DNA of 23,090 nucleotides from an uncultured Collinsella sp. GTDB taxonomy: Bacteria > Actinomycetota > Coriobacteriia > Coriobacteriales > Coriobacteriaceae. The notes beneath the pieces are model-generated. The model worked only from the letters and a program-made list of their open reading frames with translations. It searched no databases and was not told the DNA's origin. Both the position numbers and the translations under genes were made by a program. How positions within the stretch are numbered: position 1 is the first letter of the stretch; each line of letters opens with the position of its first letter. The stretch spans positions 1-23,090 of the forward strand of contig UQOY01000020.1 of NCBI GenBank assembly GCA_900542825.1, written 5' to 3'. Below are positions 13,882-21,815 of this stretch, piece by piece.

Positions 13882-14720
13882 TGAAACGCGATAAGGTTAT
13901 CAACCGCGCGCTCTCGATCTTCTTTACGATTCTGTCGCTCGCGTGGATCTACCCCGTGTTCATGATTGCGCTCAATTCCTTTAAGAAAGCGACCGCAATC
14001 AGCACCACCACGGCGTTCGATCTGCTCACGCCCGAGACGTTCAACGGCCTTGCAAACTACCTGCACGCCCTTAACGAGCAGGGCTTTGCCTCGGCCTTTA
14101 TGTACTCGCTCATCATTACGGTCACGTCGGTCGTGCTGATTCTGGTGTGCTGCTCCATGTGCGCTTGGTACGTAGTGCGCGTCAACAGCAAGATCTCGAA
14201 CTTCTTCTATTACCTGTTCGTCTTCTCGATGGTCGTGCCCTTCCAGATGCTCATGTTCACGCTGTCCAATTTGGCGGACCGCATTGGCTTTAACACGCCG
14301 TTCAACATCTGCTTTATCTATCTTGGCTTTGGCGCGGGCCTGGCGGTCTTTATGTTCGCCGGCTTTGTAAAGAACATTCCGCTCGAGATTGAGGAGGCGG
14401 CCATGATCGACGGCTGCAACCCGGTCCAGGTGTTCTTTAAGATCGTCCTTCCCATCATGAAGCCCACCTATCTTTCGGTTGGCATCCTCGAGACCATGTG
14501 GGTCTGGAACGACTATCTGCTGCCCTACCTCACCCTCGACTCCACTAAGTACAAGACCATTCCTATCTTGATCCAGTACTTCCGCGGCGGCTACGGCCAC
14601 GTCGAGCTCGGCCCCATGATGGCCTGCATCATGATGGTCGTTATCCCCATCGTCATCATGTACATCTTATGCCAGAAGTACATCATCGACGGCGTGGTGG
14701 CAGGTGCCGTCAAGGGCTGA
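13881..14720 (+). CDS. Sugar ABC transporter permease, MalG/UgpE type
   Basis: A 279-residue permease with about six membrane spans. The EAA loop reads EEAAMIDGCNPVQVFFKIVLP (roughly residues 171-191) and the C-terminus ends in the usual QKYIIDGVVAGAVKG pattern of this family. It overlaps the previous stop by one base, with AAGGAGG (13864-13870) as ribosome binding site inside the upstream gene. It is the partner of the MalF-type permease. Confidence 0.93.
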   Translation: MKRDKVINRALSIFFTILSLAWIYPVFMIALNSFKKATAISTTTAFDLLTPETFNGLANYLHALNEQGFASAFMYSLIITVTSVVLILVCCSMCAWYVVRVNSKISNFFYYLFVFSMVVPFQMLMFTLSNLADRIGFNTPFNICFIYLGFGAGLAVFMFAGFVKNIPLEIEEAAMIDGCNPVQVFFKIVLPIMKPTYLSVGILETMWVWNDYLLPYLTLDSTKYKTIPILIQYFRGGYGHVELGPMMACIMMVVIPIVIMYILCQKYIIDGVVAGAVKG

Positions 14721-14744
14721 TGCCGTAACTGTTTTGCAAGTTTC

Positions 14745-14771
14745 TGCGGCGCCCCTCAGCGCGGCGCCGCA
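14745..14771 (+). promoter_or_regulatory. Hairpin between permease and ATPase genes
   Basis: TGCGGCGCC (14745-14753) and GGCGCCGCA (14763-14771) are perfect arms with a 9-base loop. No T-run follows; transcription probably continues into the ATPase gene, whose ribosome binding site GAAAGG lies just downstream. Confidence 0.55.
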
Positions 14772-14788
14772 TATCGAAAGGTAAAGAC

Positions 14789-15988
14789 ATGGCCGAGATC
14801 GTTCTCAAACATGTTCAGAAGGTGTATCCCAACAACGAGTCCAAAAAGAAGGGCTTCTTTGGCAAAAAGAAGAAGACCGAGGAGAAGAAGCACAACCTCA
14901 AGGTTACCGAGGACGGCGTGCTCGCGGTGGAGGACTTTAACCTCACCGTGCATGACCAGGAGTTTATCGTTCTCGTTGGCCCCTCTGGCTGCGGTAAGTC
15001 CACGACGATGCGCATGGTTGCTGGCCTGGAGGACATTACCTCAGGCGACGTGCTCATCGACGGTAAGCGCGTCAACGACGTGGCGCCCAAGGACCGCGAC
15101 ATCGCCATGGTGTTCCAGAGCTACGCCCTGTACCCCAATATGACGGTGTACGAGAACATGGCGTTTACGCTTGAGCTCAAGAAGGTCCCCAAAGACGAGA
15201 TCGACCGCAAGGTTCGCTCCGCTGCCGAGATCTTGGGTATCACCGAGTACCTCGACCGCAAGCCTAAGGCGCTCTCTGGCGGCCAGCGCCAGCGCGTCGC
15301 CATCGGCCGCGCCATTGTGCGTGACCCCAAGGTCTTCCTGATGGACGAGCCGCTGTCCAACTTGGACGCCAAGCTTCGTAACCAGATGCGTGCCGAGCTC
15401 ATCAAGCTGCGCCACGAGATCAAGGGTACGTTCATCTATGTTACTCACGACCAGACCGAGGCCATGACCCTCGGCGATCGCATCGTGGTCATGAAGGACG
15501 GCGTTGTCCAGCAGATCGCTACGCCGCAGGAGGTCTTCAACCATCCCGCGAACATCTTCGTCGCCGGCTTCATCGGCGTGCCGCAGATGAACTTCTTCGA
15601 TGCCCAGCTGGTGCGCTCGGGCGACGGCTTTACCGTCAAGACCGACGACATGAATGTCGCGCTGGCCCCCGAGACCTGCGCTCAGCTCGCCCTTAATTGG
15701 GACGGCGGCGACGTGAAGGAGATCACGGCCGGCGTGCGTCCCGAGCAGATTCTGCTTGCCGAAAAGGGCGAGGAGGGTGCGCTTCAGGGCACCATCGAGG
15801 TCACCGAGCTCATGGGTTCGACCGAGCACGTTCATGTGACGTCTCCCGACGGCCAGTTTGTCCTGATCATCCCCGTCGTCGATCTCGAGGCCAAGGGTGC
15901 GCTCAAGGCGGGCGACCCCATCTGGTTCAAATTCGAGAAGAACGCGACCCACCTCTTCGATAAGGTCTCTGGCAAGAACCTTATCTAG
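14789..15988 (+). CDS. Sugar ABC transporter ATPase, MsmK/UgpC/MalK type, with lysine-rich insert
   Basis: A 399-residue ATPase with all canonical motifs: Walker A GPSGCGKST at 64-72, Q-loop VFQSYALYPN, signature LSGGQRQRV, Walker B FLMDEPLS and the switch His in YVTHDQ. The C-terminal third is the OB-fold regulatory domain typical of MalK-like proteins. The unusual part is residues 15-45: a hydrophilic, lysine-rich insert between the first strand (VQKVYPN) and AVEDFNL, where MsmK/MalK proteins normally have only a few residues. The start has GAAAGG upstream. It is the last gene of the operon; a terminator follows. MsmK-like ATPases can serve several sugar importers, so this one may energise other systems too. 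Confidence 0.93.
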   Translation: MAEIVLKHVQKVYPNNESKKKGFFGKKKKTEEKKHNLKVTEDGVLAVEDFNLTVHDQEFIVLVGPSGCGKSTTMRMVAGLEDITSGDVLIDGKRVNDVAPKDRDIAMVFQSYALYPNMTVYENMAFTLELKKVPKDEIDRKVRSAAEILGITEYLDRKPKALSGGQRQRVAIGRAIVRDPKVFLMDEPLSNLDAKLRNQMRAELIKLRHEIKGTFIYVTHDQTEAMTLGDRIVVMKDGVVQQIATPQEVFNHPANIFVAGFIGVPQMNFFDAQLVRSGDGFTVKTDDMNVALAPETCAQLALNWDGGDVKEITAGVRPEQILLAEKGEEGALQGTIEVTELMGSTEHVHVTSPDGQFVLIIPVVDLEAKGALKAGDPIWFKFEKNATHLFDKVSGKNLI

Positions 15989-16056
15989 GCCCGATTCAAT
16001 CAGGCCCTCCTTTTGGGCGACTGCGGCTTTGCCATCCTTTTGCCGTGGTCACATAT

Positions 16057-16100
16057 AAGGCTCCCCTTCCGTCCGCTGGGCGAGAGGGGAGCCTTTCTTT
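16057..16100 (+). terminator. Intrinsic terminator of the ABC operon
   Basis: AAGGCTCCCCT (16057-16067) and AGGGGAGCCTT (16085-16095) pair perfectly, followed by TCTTT. It ends the four-gene ABC transcript about 70 bases after the ATPase stop. Confidence 0.85.
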
Positions 16101-16127
16101 GTGTTGGGGCTGCCCATCTGTCAGTTT

Positions 16128-16184
16128 GTCTCGATCTGTAACAAGTAGAGGGCCAAATTGGGCCTAGATGTTACAGATTGAGAC
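16128..16184. repeat. Palindromic repeat unit 1 (TCTCGATCTGTAACA type)
   Basis: Arms GTCTCGATCTGTAACA (16128-16143) and TGTTACAGATTGAGAC (16169-16184) pair over 16 positions, one of them G-T, and AGG/CCT and CCAA/TTGG extend the stem inward. Together with unit 2 it makes a tandem pair of long hairpins in the convergent gap between the ABC operon and glgP. Confidence 0.7.
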
Positions 16185-16208
16185 AGCGTCGAGCTGCCTG
16201 TCCTTTCA

Positions 16209-16263
16209 TCTCGATCTGTAACACGAAGGACTGATTTCGGCGGTTACCTGTTACAGATCGAGA
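16209..16263. repeat. Palindromic repeat unit 2 (TCTCGATCTGTAACA type)
   Basis: Arms TCTCGATCTGTAACA (16209-16223) and TGTTACAGATCGAGA (16249-16263) are perfectly complementary. The arms are the same sequence as in unit 1, but the loop region differs completely, so the arms are the conserved part. This suggests a dispersed repeat or a protein-binding inverted repeat rather than a simple terminator. Confidence 0.7.
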
Positions 16264-16303
16264 TTGTTTGGTCGAGACAAACCACGGCGCCGGCGTATCG
16301 GCA

Positions 16304-16342
16304 CAAAAAAGCGGGACCGCGTTGCCGCGACTCCGCTTTCAA
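16304..16342 (-). terminator. Intrinsic terminator of glgP
   Basis: On the minus strand a stem of AAAGCGG and CGCG blocks pairs with CGCG and CCGCTTT around a short loop and runs into six T residues (16310-16305). It lies about 25 bases after the glgP stop. Confidence 0.8.
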
Positions 16343-16365
16343 GAGGATGGGTAAAGGAAACGAAA

Positions 16366-18633
16366 TTAGCTCAGGTGCCAAATCTCTTCGTTGTACTGGG
16401 AGATCGTGCGGTCAGACGAGAAGGTGCCGGCGTTGGCGATGTTGATCAGCGCCTTGCGCATCCAGGCATCCTGGTCCTCGTAGTCTGCCAGCACGCGCTC
16501 CTTGGTCTGGATGTACTCCTCAATGTCGAGCAGGGCCATAAACCAGTCCTTGCCCTTGATGTCGTCGTGCAGGCGTTGCAGACGCTCGGCGTTGCCGGTC
16601 GCCATAAAGGCGGGGTTGGTGATAAAGTCCACCAGCAGCTTGATACCGGGCTTGCGGTAGAGTGCGCCGGCGTTATAGCTGCCGTCGGCGTAGAGCTGCT
16701 CGACCTGCTTGGACGAGGCACCAAAGGTGTAGATGTTCTCGTCACCCACGAGCTCGGCGATCTCGACATTGGCGCCGTCGAGCGTGCACAGGGTTAAAGC
16801 ACCGTTGAGCATGAACTTCATGTTGGAGGTTCCGCTCGCCTCCTTGGAGGCCAGGCTGATCTGCTCGGAGATATCAGCGGCGGGGATCACACGCTCGGCA
16901 GCAGTGACGTTGTAGTTCTCGATCATGACAACCTGCAGGTAGGGGGCCACATCGGGATCGTTTGCGATCCACTGCGACAGCGTCAGGATCAGATGGATGA
17001 TGTCCTGGGCGATGGTGTAGGCAGGTGCAGCCTTGCCGCCAAAGATGATGGTGACGGGATGCTTAGGCTTATTGCCGTTCTTGATGTCGAGATACTTCCA
17101 GATGATGTAGAGCGCGAGCATCTGCTGGCGCTTGTACTCGTGGATACGCTTGACCTGAACATCGATGATGGCGTTGGAGGGAATGGTCACACCCTGCTCG
17201 AGCGCCATGAACTGGCGCATGATGGCCTTGGCCTCGGCCTTGGTGGCGGCCAGGCGCTCAAGAACGTCCTTGTCGTTAGCGAATTCGGCGAGCTTGCTCA
17301 GGTCGCCGGTGCTGCGCCAATCGGTGCCGATCACATCGTCGAGTAGGCTGGCGAGCGCGGGGTTGGCGCCATGGATCCAGCGGCGGAAGGTGATGCCGTT
17401 GGTCTTGTTGGAGAACTTCTCGGGATAGATCTCGTAGAACGGGTGAAGCTCGGTGTCCTCCAGAATCTTGGTGTGGAGTGCGGCGACGCCATTGATGGAG
17501 AAGCCAAAGTGAATGTCCATGTGGGCCATGTGGACGGTGTCGTGCTCGTCGATGATGGCGACGCGCGGGTCGTCGTGCTCGGCCTTGGCAACCTCGTCGA
17601 GCTTGACGATGATGTCGGCGATGGCGGGCGAGACCTTCTGCAGGCTGGCGAGCGGCCACTTCTCGAGCGCCTCGGCAAGGATCGTGTGGTTGGTGTAGGC
17701 GACCATGGAGCGCACGATGGTAACGGCCTCGTCAAACTCGATGTCGTGCTCGGTGGTGAGCAGGCGGATGAGCTCGGGAATGACCATGGTGGGGTGCGTG
17801 TCGTTGATCTGGACCACGGCGTAGTCGGCCAGATCGTGCAGGTTGCTGCCGCGCTCGACGGCCTCGTCAATCAGGAGCTGGGCGGCGTTGCTCACCATGA
17901 AGTACTCCTGGTAGATGCGAAGCAGGCGGCCCTGCTCATCGGAATCATCCGGATAGAGGAACAAGGTGAGGTTCTTGGCGATTTTCGTCTTGTCGAAGTC
18001 GATGGAGCTGCCGGGGACCAGGCTGTCGTCGACACTTGCCAGGTCAAACAGGCGCAGACGGTTCTTGGTGGGCTGGCCGTAACCGGGCACGTCGATGTTG
18101 ACGAGCTTGGAGGTGACGGCAAAATCGCCAAACTCGACAGTGTAGGAGCGGTCGTCATTGATCAGGATGTCCTGCTCGCCAAGCCACTCGTCGGGGACGG
18201 CCTTTTGCTGGTTGTCGGCAAAGCGCTGACGGAACAGGCCGTAATGGTAATTGAGGCCCACGCCGTCACCGGTAAGGCCCAGCGTGGCAATGGAATCCAG
18301 GAAGCACGCGGCCAGACGGCCCAGGCCGCCGTTGCCCAGCGACGGTTCGACCTCAAACTCCTCAATCTTGTTGAGGTCGTGGCCGGCAGCGGTGAGCTGG
18401 TCTTTAACCTCGGCATAGATGCCAAGGTCAATCATGTTGTTGATCAGCAGTTTGCCAATCAAAAACTCAGCAGAGATGTAGTAGAGCTTTTTCTTGCCAT
18501 TGTTGAGCGGGCAGGCGGCAGAGCGCTCCTGCACGAGTTTGACCAGCAGTTTGTAGATGCGGCGGTCATCGAGTTGCTCGAGCGAAGTTCCAAAGGACTG
18601 CTCGGCAAGATCCGCAAGATTGATACGGGGCAT
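16366..18633 (-). CDS. glgP: Glycogen/maltodextrin phosphorylase
   Basis: A 755-residue GT35 phosphorylase, which releases glucose-1-phosphate from alpha-1,4-glucan ends with inorganic phosphate and pyridoxal phosphate. Visible hallmarks are EPSLGNGGLGRLAACFLDS near the N-terminus, VQINDTHP, RRWIHGANP, VKRIHEYKRQ and the cofactor site EASGTSNMKFMLNGA with Lys606. Length is slightly short of the roughly 800 residues of classical enzymes, as in many Gram-positives; both ends look complete. The start is fixed by AGGAGG four bases upstream. It lies 130 bp downstream of malQ on the same strand; a terminator separates them, so it may depend on read-through or on its own promoter. With MalQ it would degrade maltodextrins and storage glycogen. 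Confidence 0.95.
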   Translation of the reverse strand: MPRINLADLAEQSFGTSLEQLDDRRIYKLLVKLVQERSAACPLNNGKKKLYYISAEFLIGKLLINNMIDLGIYAEVKDQLTAAGHDLNKIEEFEVEPSLGNGGLGRLAACFLDSIATLGLTGDGVGLNYHYGLFRQRFADNQQKAVPDEWLGEQDILINDDRSYTVEFGDFAVTSKLVNIDVPGYGQPTKNRLRLFDLASVDDSLVPGSSIDFDKTKIAKNLTLFLYPDDSDEQGRLLRIYQEYFMVSNAAQLLIDEAVERGSNLHDLADYAVVQINDTHPTMVIPELIRLLTTEHDIEFDEAVTIVRSMVAYTNHTILAEALEKWPLASLQKVSPAIADIIVKLDEVAKAEHDDPRVAIIDEHDTVHMAHMDIHFGFSINGVAALHTKILEDTELHPFYEIYPEKFSNKTNGITFRRWIHGANPALASLLDDVIGTDWRSTGDLSKLAEFANDKDVLERLAATKAEAKAIMRQFMALEQGVTIPSNAIIDVQVKRIHEYKRQQMLALYIIWKYLDIKNGNKPKHPVTIIFGGKAAPAYTIAQDIIHLILTLSQWIANDPDVAPYLQVVMIENYNVTAAERVIPAADISEQISLASKEASGTSNMKFMLNGALTLCTLDGANVEIAELVGDENIYTFGASSKQVEQLYADGSYNAGALYRKPGIKLLVDFITNPAFMATGNAERLQRLHDDIKGKDWFMALLDIEEYIQTKERVLADYEDQDAWMRKALINIANAGTFSSDRTISQYNEEIWHLS

Positions 18634-18670
18634 GTTTCCTCCTGTGGTGAGTCGATTACATGTCAGAAAT

Positions 18671-18714
18671 TCAAAAGAAGCCCGCGCGAGGGGATTGGGG
18701 TGACCTCGCGCGGG
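18671..18714 (-). terminator. Intrinsic terminator of malQ
   Basis: CCCGCGCGAGG (18681-18691) and CCTCGCGCGGG (18704-18714) form a perfect 11-bp stem; on the minus strand it is followed by CTTCTTTTGAATT. It should end most malQ transcription before glgP. Confidence 0.8.
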
Positions 18715-18762
18715 AAAAGCGGTCGCGTTCGCACGGTGGGGTGGGGTCGGGCGCGGTGGCTC

Positions 18763-20280
18763 CTATTGGGGAAGCTCGATTTCGGCTTCCGATGGGATGC
18801 GGAAGTAGGTCTCGGTCCAGCCGGTGAGCTTGTGCTCGAGTTCGCGGGTGATGGCGCCATCGAGCATGCGCCAGGTCCAGTTTCCACCTAGGGTGGCGGG
18901 AGTGTTGATGCGCGCCTCGTTGCCCAAGTTGAGCAGGTCCTGCATGGTGTAGATGCACGTGTCGCTCACGCTGGCGGCGATAGTGCGATTGAGTGCATCT
19001 GCTATGGGTTCGCCGGCCTGCTGGTGGGTGTACAGGGCCGCCTGCTCGCGCTGACGCGGGGTGGCCGTTCCCTCAAACCAGCCGCGTGCCGTTTCGTTGT
19101 CGTGGGTGCCCACGTAGGCGACGGTGTTGGCGATGTAGTTGTGCGGCAGGTAGTACGAGTTGGTGCCCTCAAAGGCAAACTGCAGGATCTTCATGCCGGG
19201 GAAGCCCGAGTTGTCGCGCATGTCGATGACGCCGGGGGTAAGAAAGCCCAGGTCTTCGGCAATGATGGGCAGCGTGCCGAGCTTTTCCTCGAGCACCTTG
19301 AAGAGTTTGAGCCCGGGACCCTGCGTCCACGAACCGTAGGACGAATCGGGTGAGGAGAACGGCACCTCCCAATAGGCCTCGAAGCCGCGGAAGTGATCCA
19401 GGCGGATGACATCGTACATGTCGAGGGCGGCGCGGATGCGGCCCTCCCACCAGGAGAAACCGTCGGCCTCCATGGCGTCCCAGTCGTAGATGGGATTGCC
19501 CCAGTACTGGCCGGTGGCCGAGAACTGGTCGGGCGGCGTGCCGGCGACGCTGATGGGGTTGCCGGCAGCGTCGATCTTAAAGAGCTCGGGCGTGGCCCAC
19601 ATCTCAACGGAGTCGCGCGAGACGTAGATGGGCAGGTCGCCGATGATCAGGATGTCGCGCTCGTTGGCATAGGCCTTGAGGCGGCTCCACTGGCGATCGA
19701 AGAAGTACTGCGTCATTTGGTGGTAAAGCATGCGCTCGGGATGGGCGGCGCAGACCCTGCTGGATGCATCGCCGCGGCGGCGGAGTTCCTCGGGCCACTC
19801 CCAAAAGGCCTTGAGCCCGCACTCCTCCTTCACGGTCATAAACTCGCAGTAGGGAATGAGCCAGTCCTCGTTTGCCTGGATAAAGTCGTCGAAATCGGCC
19901 GGTTTATCCGCGGCGAAGCGCTCGGCGGCACGGTCGAGGATTTGGCGGCGGCCAGCAAAGATGGCGCCGTAGTCGACGTTGCCGGGGTCGGAGCCCAAGT
20001 ACACGCCGTCGATATCGTGCTGTTCCAGATAGCCGGCCTCGATAAGCTCGGCAAAGTCAATGAAGTTAGGGTTGCCCGCGCGGGCCGAGAACGACTGATA
20101 GGGCGAGTCGCCATAGCTTGTCGTCGTAAGGGGCAGAATCTGCCAATAATGTTGTTTGCACGAGGCGAGGAAATCGACAAAGTCATAGGCGTTCCAGCCA
20201 AAGCCACCGATGCCGTACGGTCCAGGCAGGGACGAGATGGGCATGAGAACACCGCTTGCACGCTCCATGGATGTGCTCAC
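18763..20280 (-). CDS. malQ: 4-alpha-glucanotransferase (amylomaltase)
   Basis: A GH77 enzyme of about 505 residues that transfers alpha-1,4-glucan chains between maltodextrins and frees glucose. Recognisable blocks are RASGVLMPISSLPGPYGIG at the N-terminus, DLPIYVSRDSVEMW, the nucleophile region DVIRLDHFRGFEAYW, the acid/base region IIAEDLGFLTP and YVGTHDNETARGW with the third catalytic Asp. The start is uncertain: AAGAAGG lies three bases before GTG 20280 and directly against TTG 20283, while the ATG at 20268 begins at the usual family start MERASGVL but with a 15-base gap. A TTGTTTAAACAT palindrome next to its -10 element ties it to the GntR regulon. It supplies substrate for GlgP. Confidence 0.95.
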   Translation of the reverse strand: MSTSMERASGVLMPISSLPGPYGIGGFGWNAYDFVDFLASCKQHYWQILPLTTTSYGDSPYQSFSARAGNPNFIDFAELIEAGYLEQHDIDGVYLGSDPGNVDYGAIFAGRRQILDRAAERFAADKPADFDDFIQANEDWLIPYCEFMTVKEECGLKAFWEWPEELRRRGDASSRVCAAHPERMLYHQMTQYFFDRQWSRLKAYANERDILIIGDLPIYVSRDSVEMWATPELFKIDAAGNPISVAGTPPDQFSATGQYWGNPIYDWDAMEADGFSWWEGRIRAALDMYDVIRLDHFRGFEAYWEVPFSSPDSSYGSWTQGPGLKLFKVLEEKLGTLPIIAEDLGFLTPGVIDMRDNSGFPGMKILQFAFEGTNSYYLPHNYIANTVAYVGTHDNETARGWFEGTATPRQREQAALYTHQQAGEPIADALNRTIAASVSDTCIYTMQDLLNLGNEARINTPATLGGNWTWRMLDGAITRELEHKLTGWTETYFRIPSEAEIELPQ

Positions 20281-20353
20281 CAACCTTCTTGCAGTGGGGC
20301 CGGTCTGCAGATGGATAGACAGCTCGTCCCCGAGTTCCTAATTCGATATGCTT

Positions 20354-20378
20354 ATTGTAGAACATGTTGTTTAAACAT
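20354..20378 (-). promoter_or_regulatory. malQ promoter -10 with GntR operator-like palindrome
   Basis: TTGTTTAAACAT (20367-20378) lies seven bases upstream of a good -10 element, TACAAT on the minus strand (20359-20354). The palindrome would sit in the promoter spacer, a repressing position. It shares the core GTTTAAAC with the sites at 10413-10420 and 10535-10542. Confidence 0.55.
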
Positions 20379-20432
20379 GTACGGGCAAGATGGAAAAGTT
20401 GGCCTATTTTCGGTGAATGGTTACGCGTCATG

Positions 20433-20466
20433 AAAAAGCCCCGGTCTCACATCGTGAGATCGGGGC
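20433..20466 (-). terminator. Intrinsic terminator of galE
   Basis: GCCCCGGTCTCAC (20438-20450) and GTGAGATCGGGGC (20454-20466) pair with a single wobble; on the minus strand five T residues follow. It lies 22 bases after the galE stop. Confidence 0.85.
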
Positions 20467-20488
20467 AAGAACGGTATATAGGTTTTTG

Positions 20489-21550
20489 CTATTCGGCGTC
20501 GGCGAAGCCGTTGGGGTTGTGGCTCTGCCAGTTCCAGCTATCGCGGCACATATCCGCGATGTCGTACTGAGCCTTCCAGCCCATCATGCGCTCGGCCTTG
20601 GAGGCATCGCACCAGTTGGCGGCGATATCGCCGGCGCGGCGCTCACGAATCACATAGGGCAGCTCCTTGCCGCAGGCCTTGGAGAAGGCGGCGATGACCT
20701 CGAGCACCGAGGTGCCGGTGCCGGTGCCCAGGTTAAAGATCTCGACGCCGGTCTTGCCGTTCATCCAGTTGAGGGCGGCAACGTGGCCCGAGGCCAGGTC
20801 GCAAACGTGGATATAGTCGCGCACGCCCGTGCCGTCGGGAGTGGGGTAGTCATTGCCAAAGACCTGAACGGCCTCGAGCTTGCCCACGGCAACCTGCGCG
20901 ACATAGGGCACCAGGTTGTTGGGGATGCCCTTGGGGTCCTCGCCGATCAGGCCCGACGGATGGGCGCCGATGGGGTTGAAGTAGCGGAGCAGCACGACGT
21001 CCCACTCGGGGTCGGCGGTGTGAACGTCCATAAGGATCTGCTCAATCATCCACTTGGTCCAGCCATAGGGGTTGGTTGCGGGCTTCTTGGGGTCTTCCTC
21101 GGTGACGGGCGGGTTGTCCGGATCGCCGTAGACGGTCGAGGAGCTCGAGAAGATGATGGACTTGCAGCCATGGTTGCGCATGACGTCGACGAGCACCAGG
21201 GTGTTCTCGATGTTGTTGTGGTAGTACTCGACGGGCTTGCTCACCGACTCGCCGACGGCCTTAAAGCCGGCGAAGTGGATGACGCGGTCGATCTGATGGG
21301 TGTCGAAGATCTTGTTCATGGCCTCGCGGTCGAGCACGTTGGCCTCGTAGAAGGTGAGGTTTTTGGCAGCCTCTTCGCCCACGATGGTCTTGACGCGGTC
21401 GACGGCGACGGCGCTGGAGTTGGAGAGGTCGTCGACGATGACGACCTGGTAGCCGCCCTCGAGCAGCTGAACGACGGTGTGCGAGCCGATAAAGCCGGCG
21501 CCACCGGTTACGAGGACGCAGGTGTCTTTGGGGTCGAGTGCTTTGGACAT
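20489..21550 (-). CDS. galE: UDP-glucose 4-epimerase
   Basis: A 353-residue extended short-chain dehydrogenase that interconverts UDP-glucose and UDP-galactose with bound NAD. The NAD-binding motif is TGGAGFIGSH at the N-terminus, the catalytic Ser lies in IFSSSSTVYG, the YxxxK motif in YGWTKWMIEQ, and LRYFNPIGAHPSG is the usual GalE block. The start at 21550 is chosen because the glycine-rich motif begins there and AGGAG precedes it; the frame is open upstream to 21970 but into an intergenic region and the divergent gene. No other galactose gene is adjacent. It may supply UDP-galactose for cell-surface polymers as well as galactose breakdown. Confidence 0.95.
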   Translation of the reverse strand: MSKALDPKDTCVLVTGGAGFIGSHTVVQLLEGGYQVVIVDDLSNSSAVAVDRVKTIVGEEAAKNLTFYEANVLDREAMNKIFDTHQIDRVIHFAGFKAVGESVSKPVEYYHNNIENTLVLVDVMRNHGCKSIIFSSSSTVYGDPDNPPVTEEDPKKPATNPYGWTKWMIEQILMDVHTADPEWDVVLLRYFNPIGAHPSGLIGEDPKGIPNNLVPYVAQVAVGKLEAVQVFGNDYPTPDGTGVRDYIHVCDLASGHVAALNWMNGKTGVEIFNLGTGTGTSVLEVIAAFSKACGKELPYVIRERRAGDIAANWCDASKAERMMGWKAQYDIADMCRDSWNWQSHNPNGFADAE

Positions 21551-21587
21551 GTAGTCTCCTATCGAATCAGGAACACTTCTTGAGGGG

Positions 21588-21618
21588 AGTATAGCGCAGG
21601 CAGGGGTGCCAAGAACGT
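21588..21618 (-). promoter_or_regulatory. Predicted galE promoter
   Basis: On the minus strand TATACT (21593-21588) is a good -10 element, with TTCTTG about 16 bases upstream as a weak -35. The predicted start of transcription lies about 30 bases before the ATG. Confidence 0.5.
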
Positions 21619-21743
21619 GCGCGGCAGGAAAAGCAGATGAACATGCTAACGTACTCATAGAAATGCTGCGTGGGCATAACCTTGACTTTGACGTTTGCAT
21701 ACGAGCCGCCGACCATACGGTTTGCTGCCGTTCGTGGAAATCG

Positions 21744-21771
21744 TTGGGATGCGCCGGATGTACGCTAATAT
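21744..21771 (+). promoter_or_regulatory. Predicted promoter of the cell-wall hydrolase gene
   Basis: TTGGGA (21744-21749) and TAATAT (21766-21771) are spaced by 16 bases, about 45 bases before the start codon. Prediction is from consensus only. Confidence 0.5.
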
Positions 21772-21815
21772 GTATGAGTTGAGCGACATATAAATAAACA
21801 TGTAACGGAGTAGAT

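Noticed and set aside
16128..16263. CRISPR array
   Set aside because: There are just two units, they are palindromic with different centres, and no cas genes or regular spacers are present.
17371..18891. 506-codon + strand frame opposite glgP
   Set aside because: Asp/Val/Gly-rich shadow of glgP that also runs through the malQ terminator.
20417..21583. 388-codon + strand frame opposite galE
   Set aside because: Shadow of galE; begins inside the galE terminator and has no family features.
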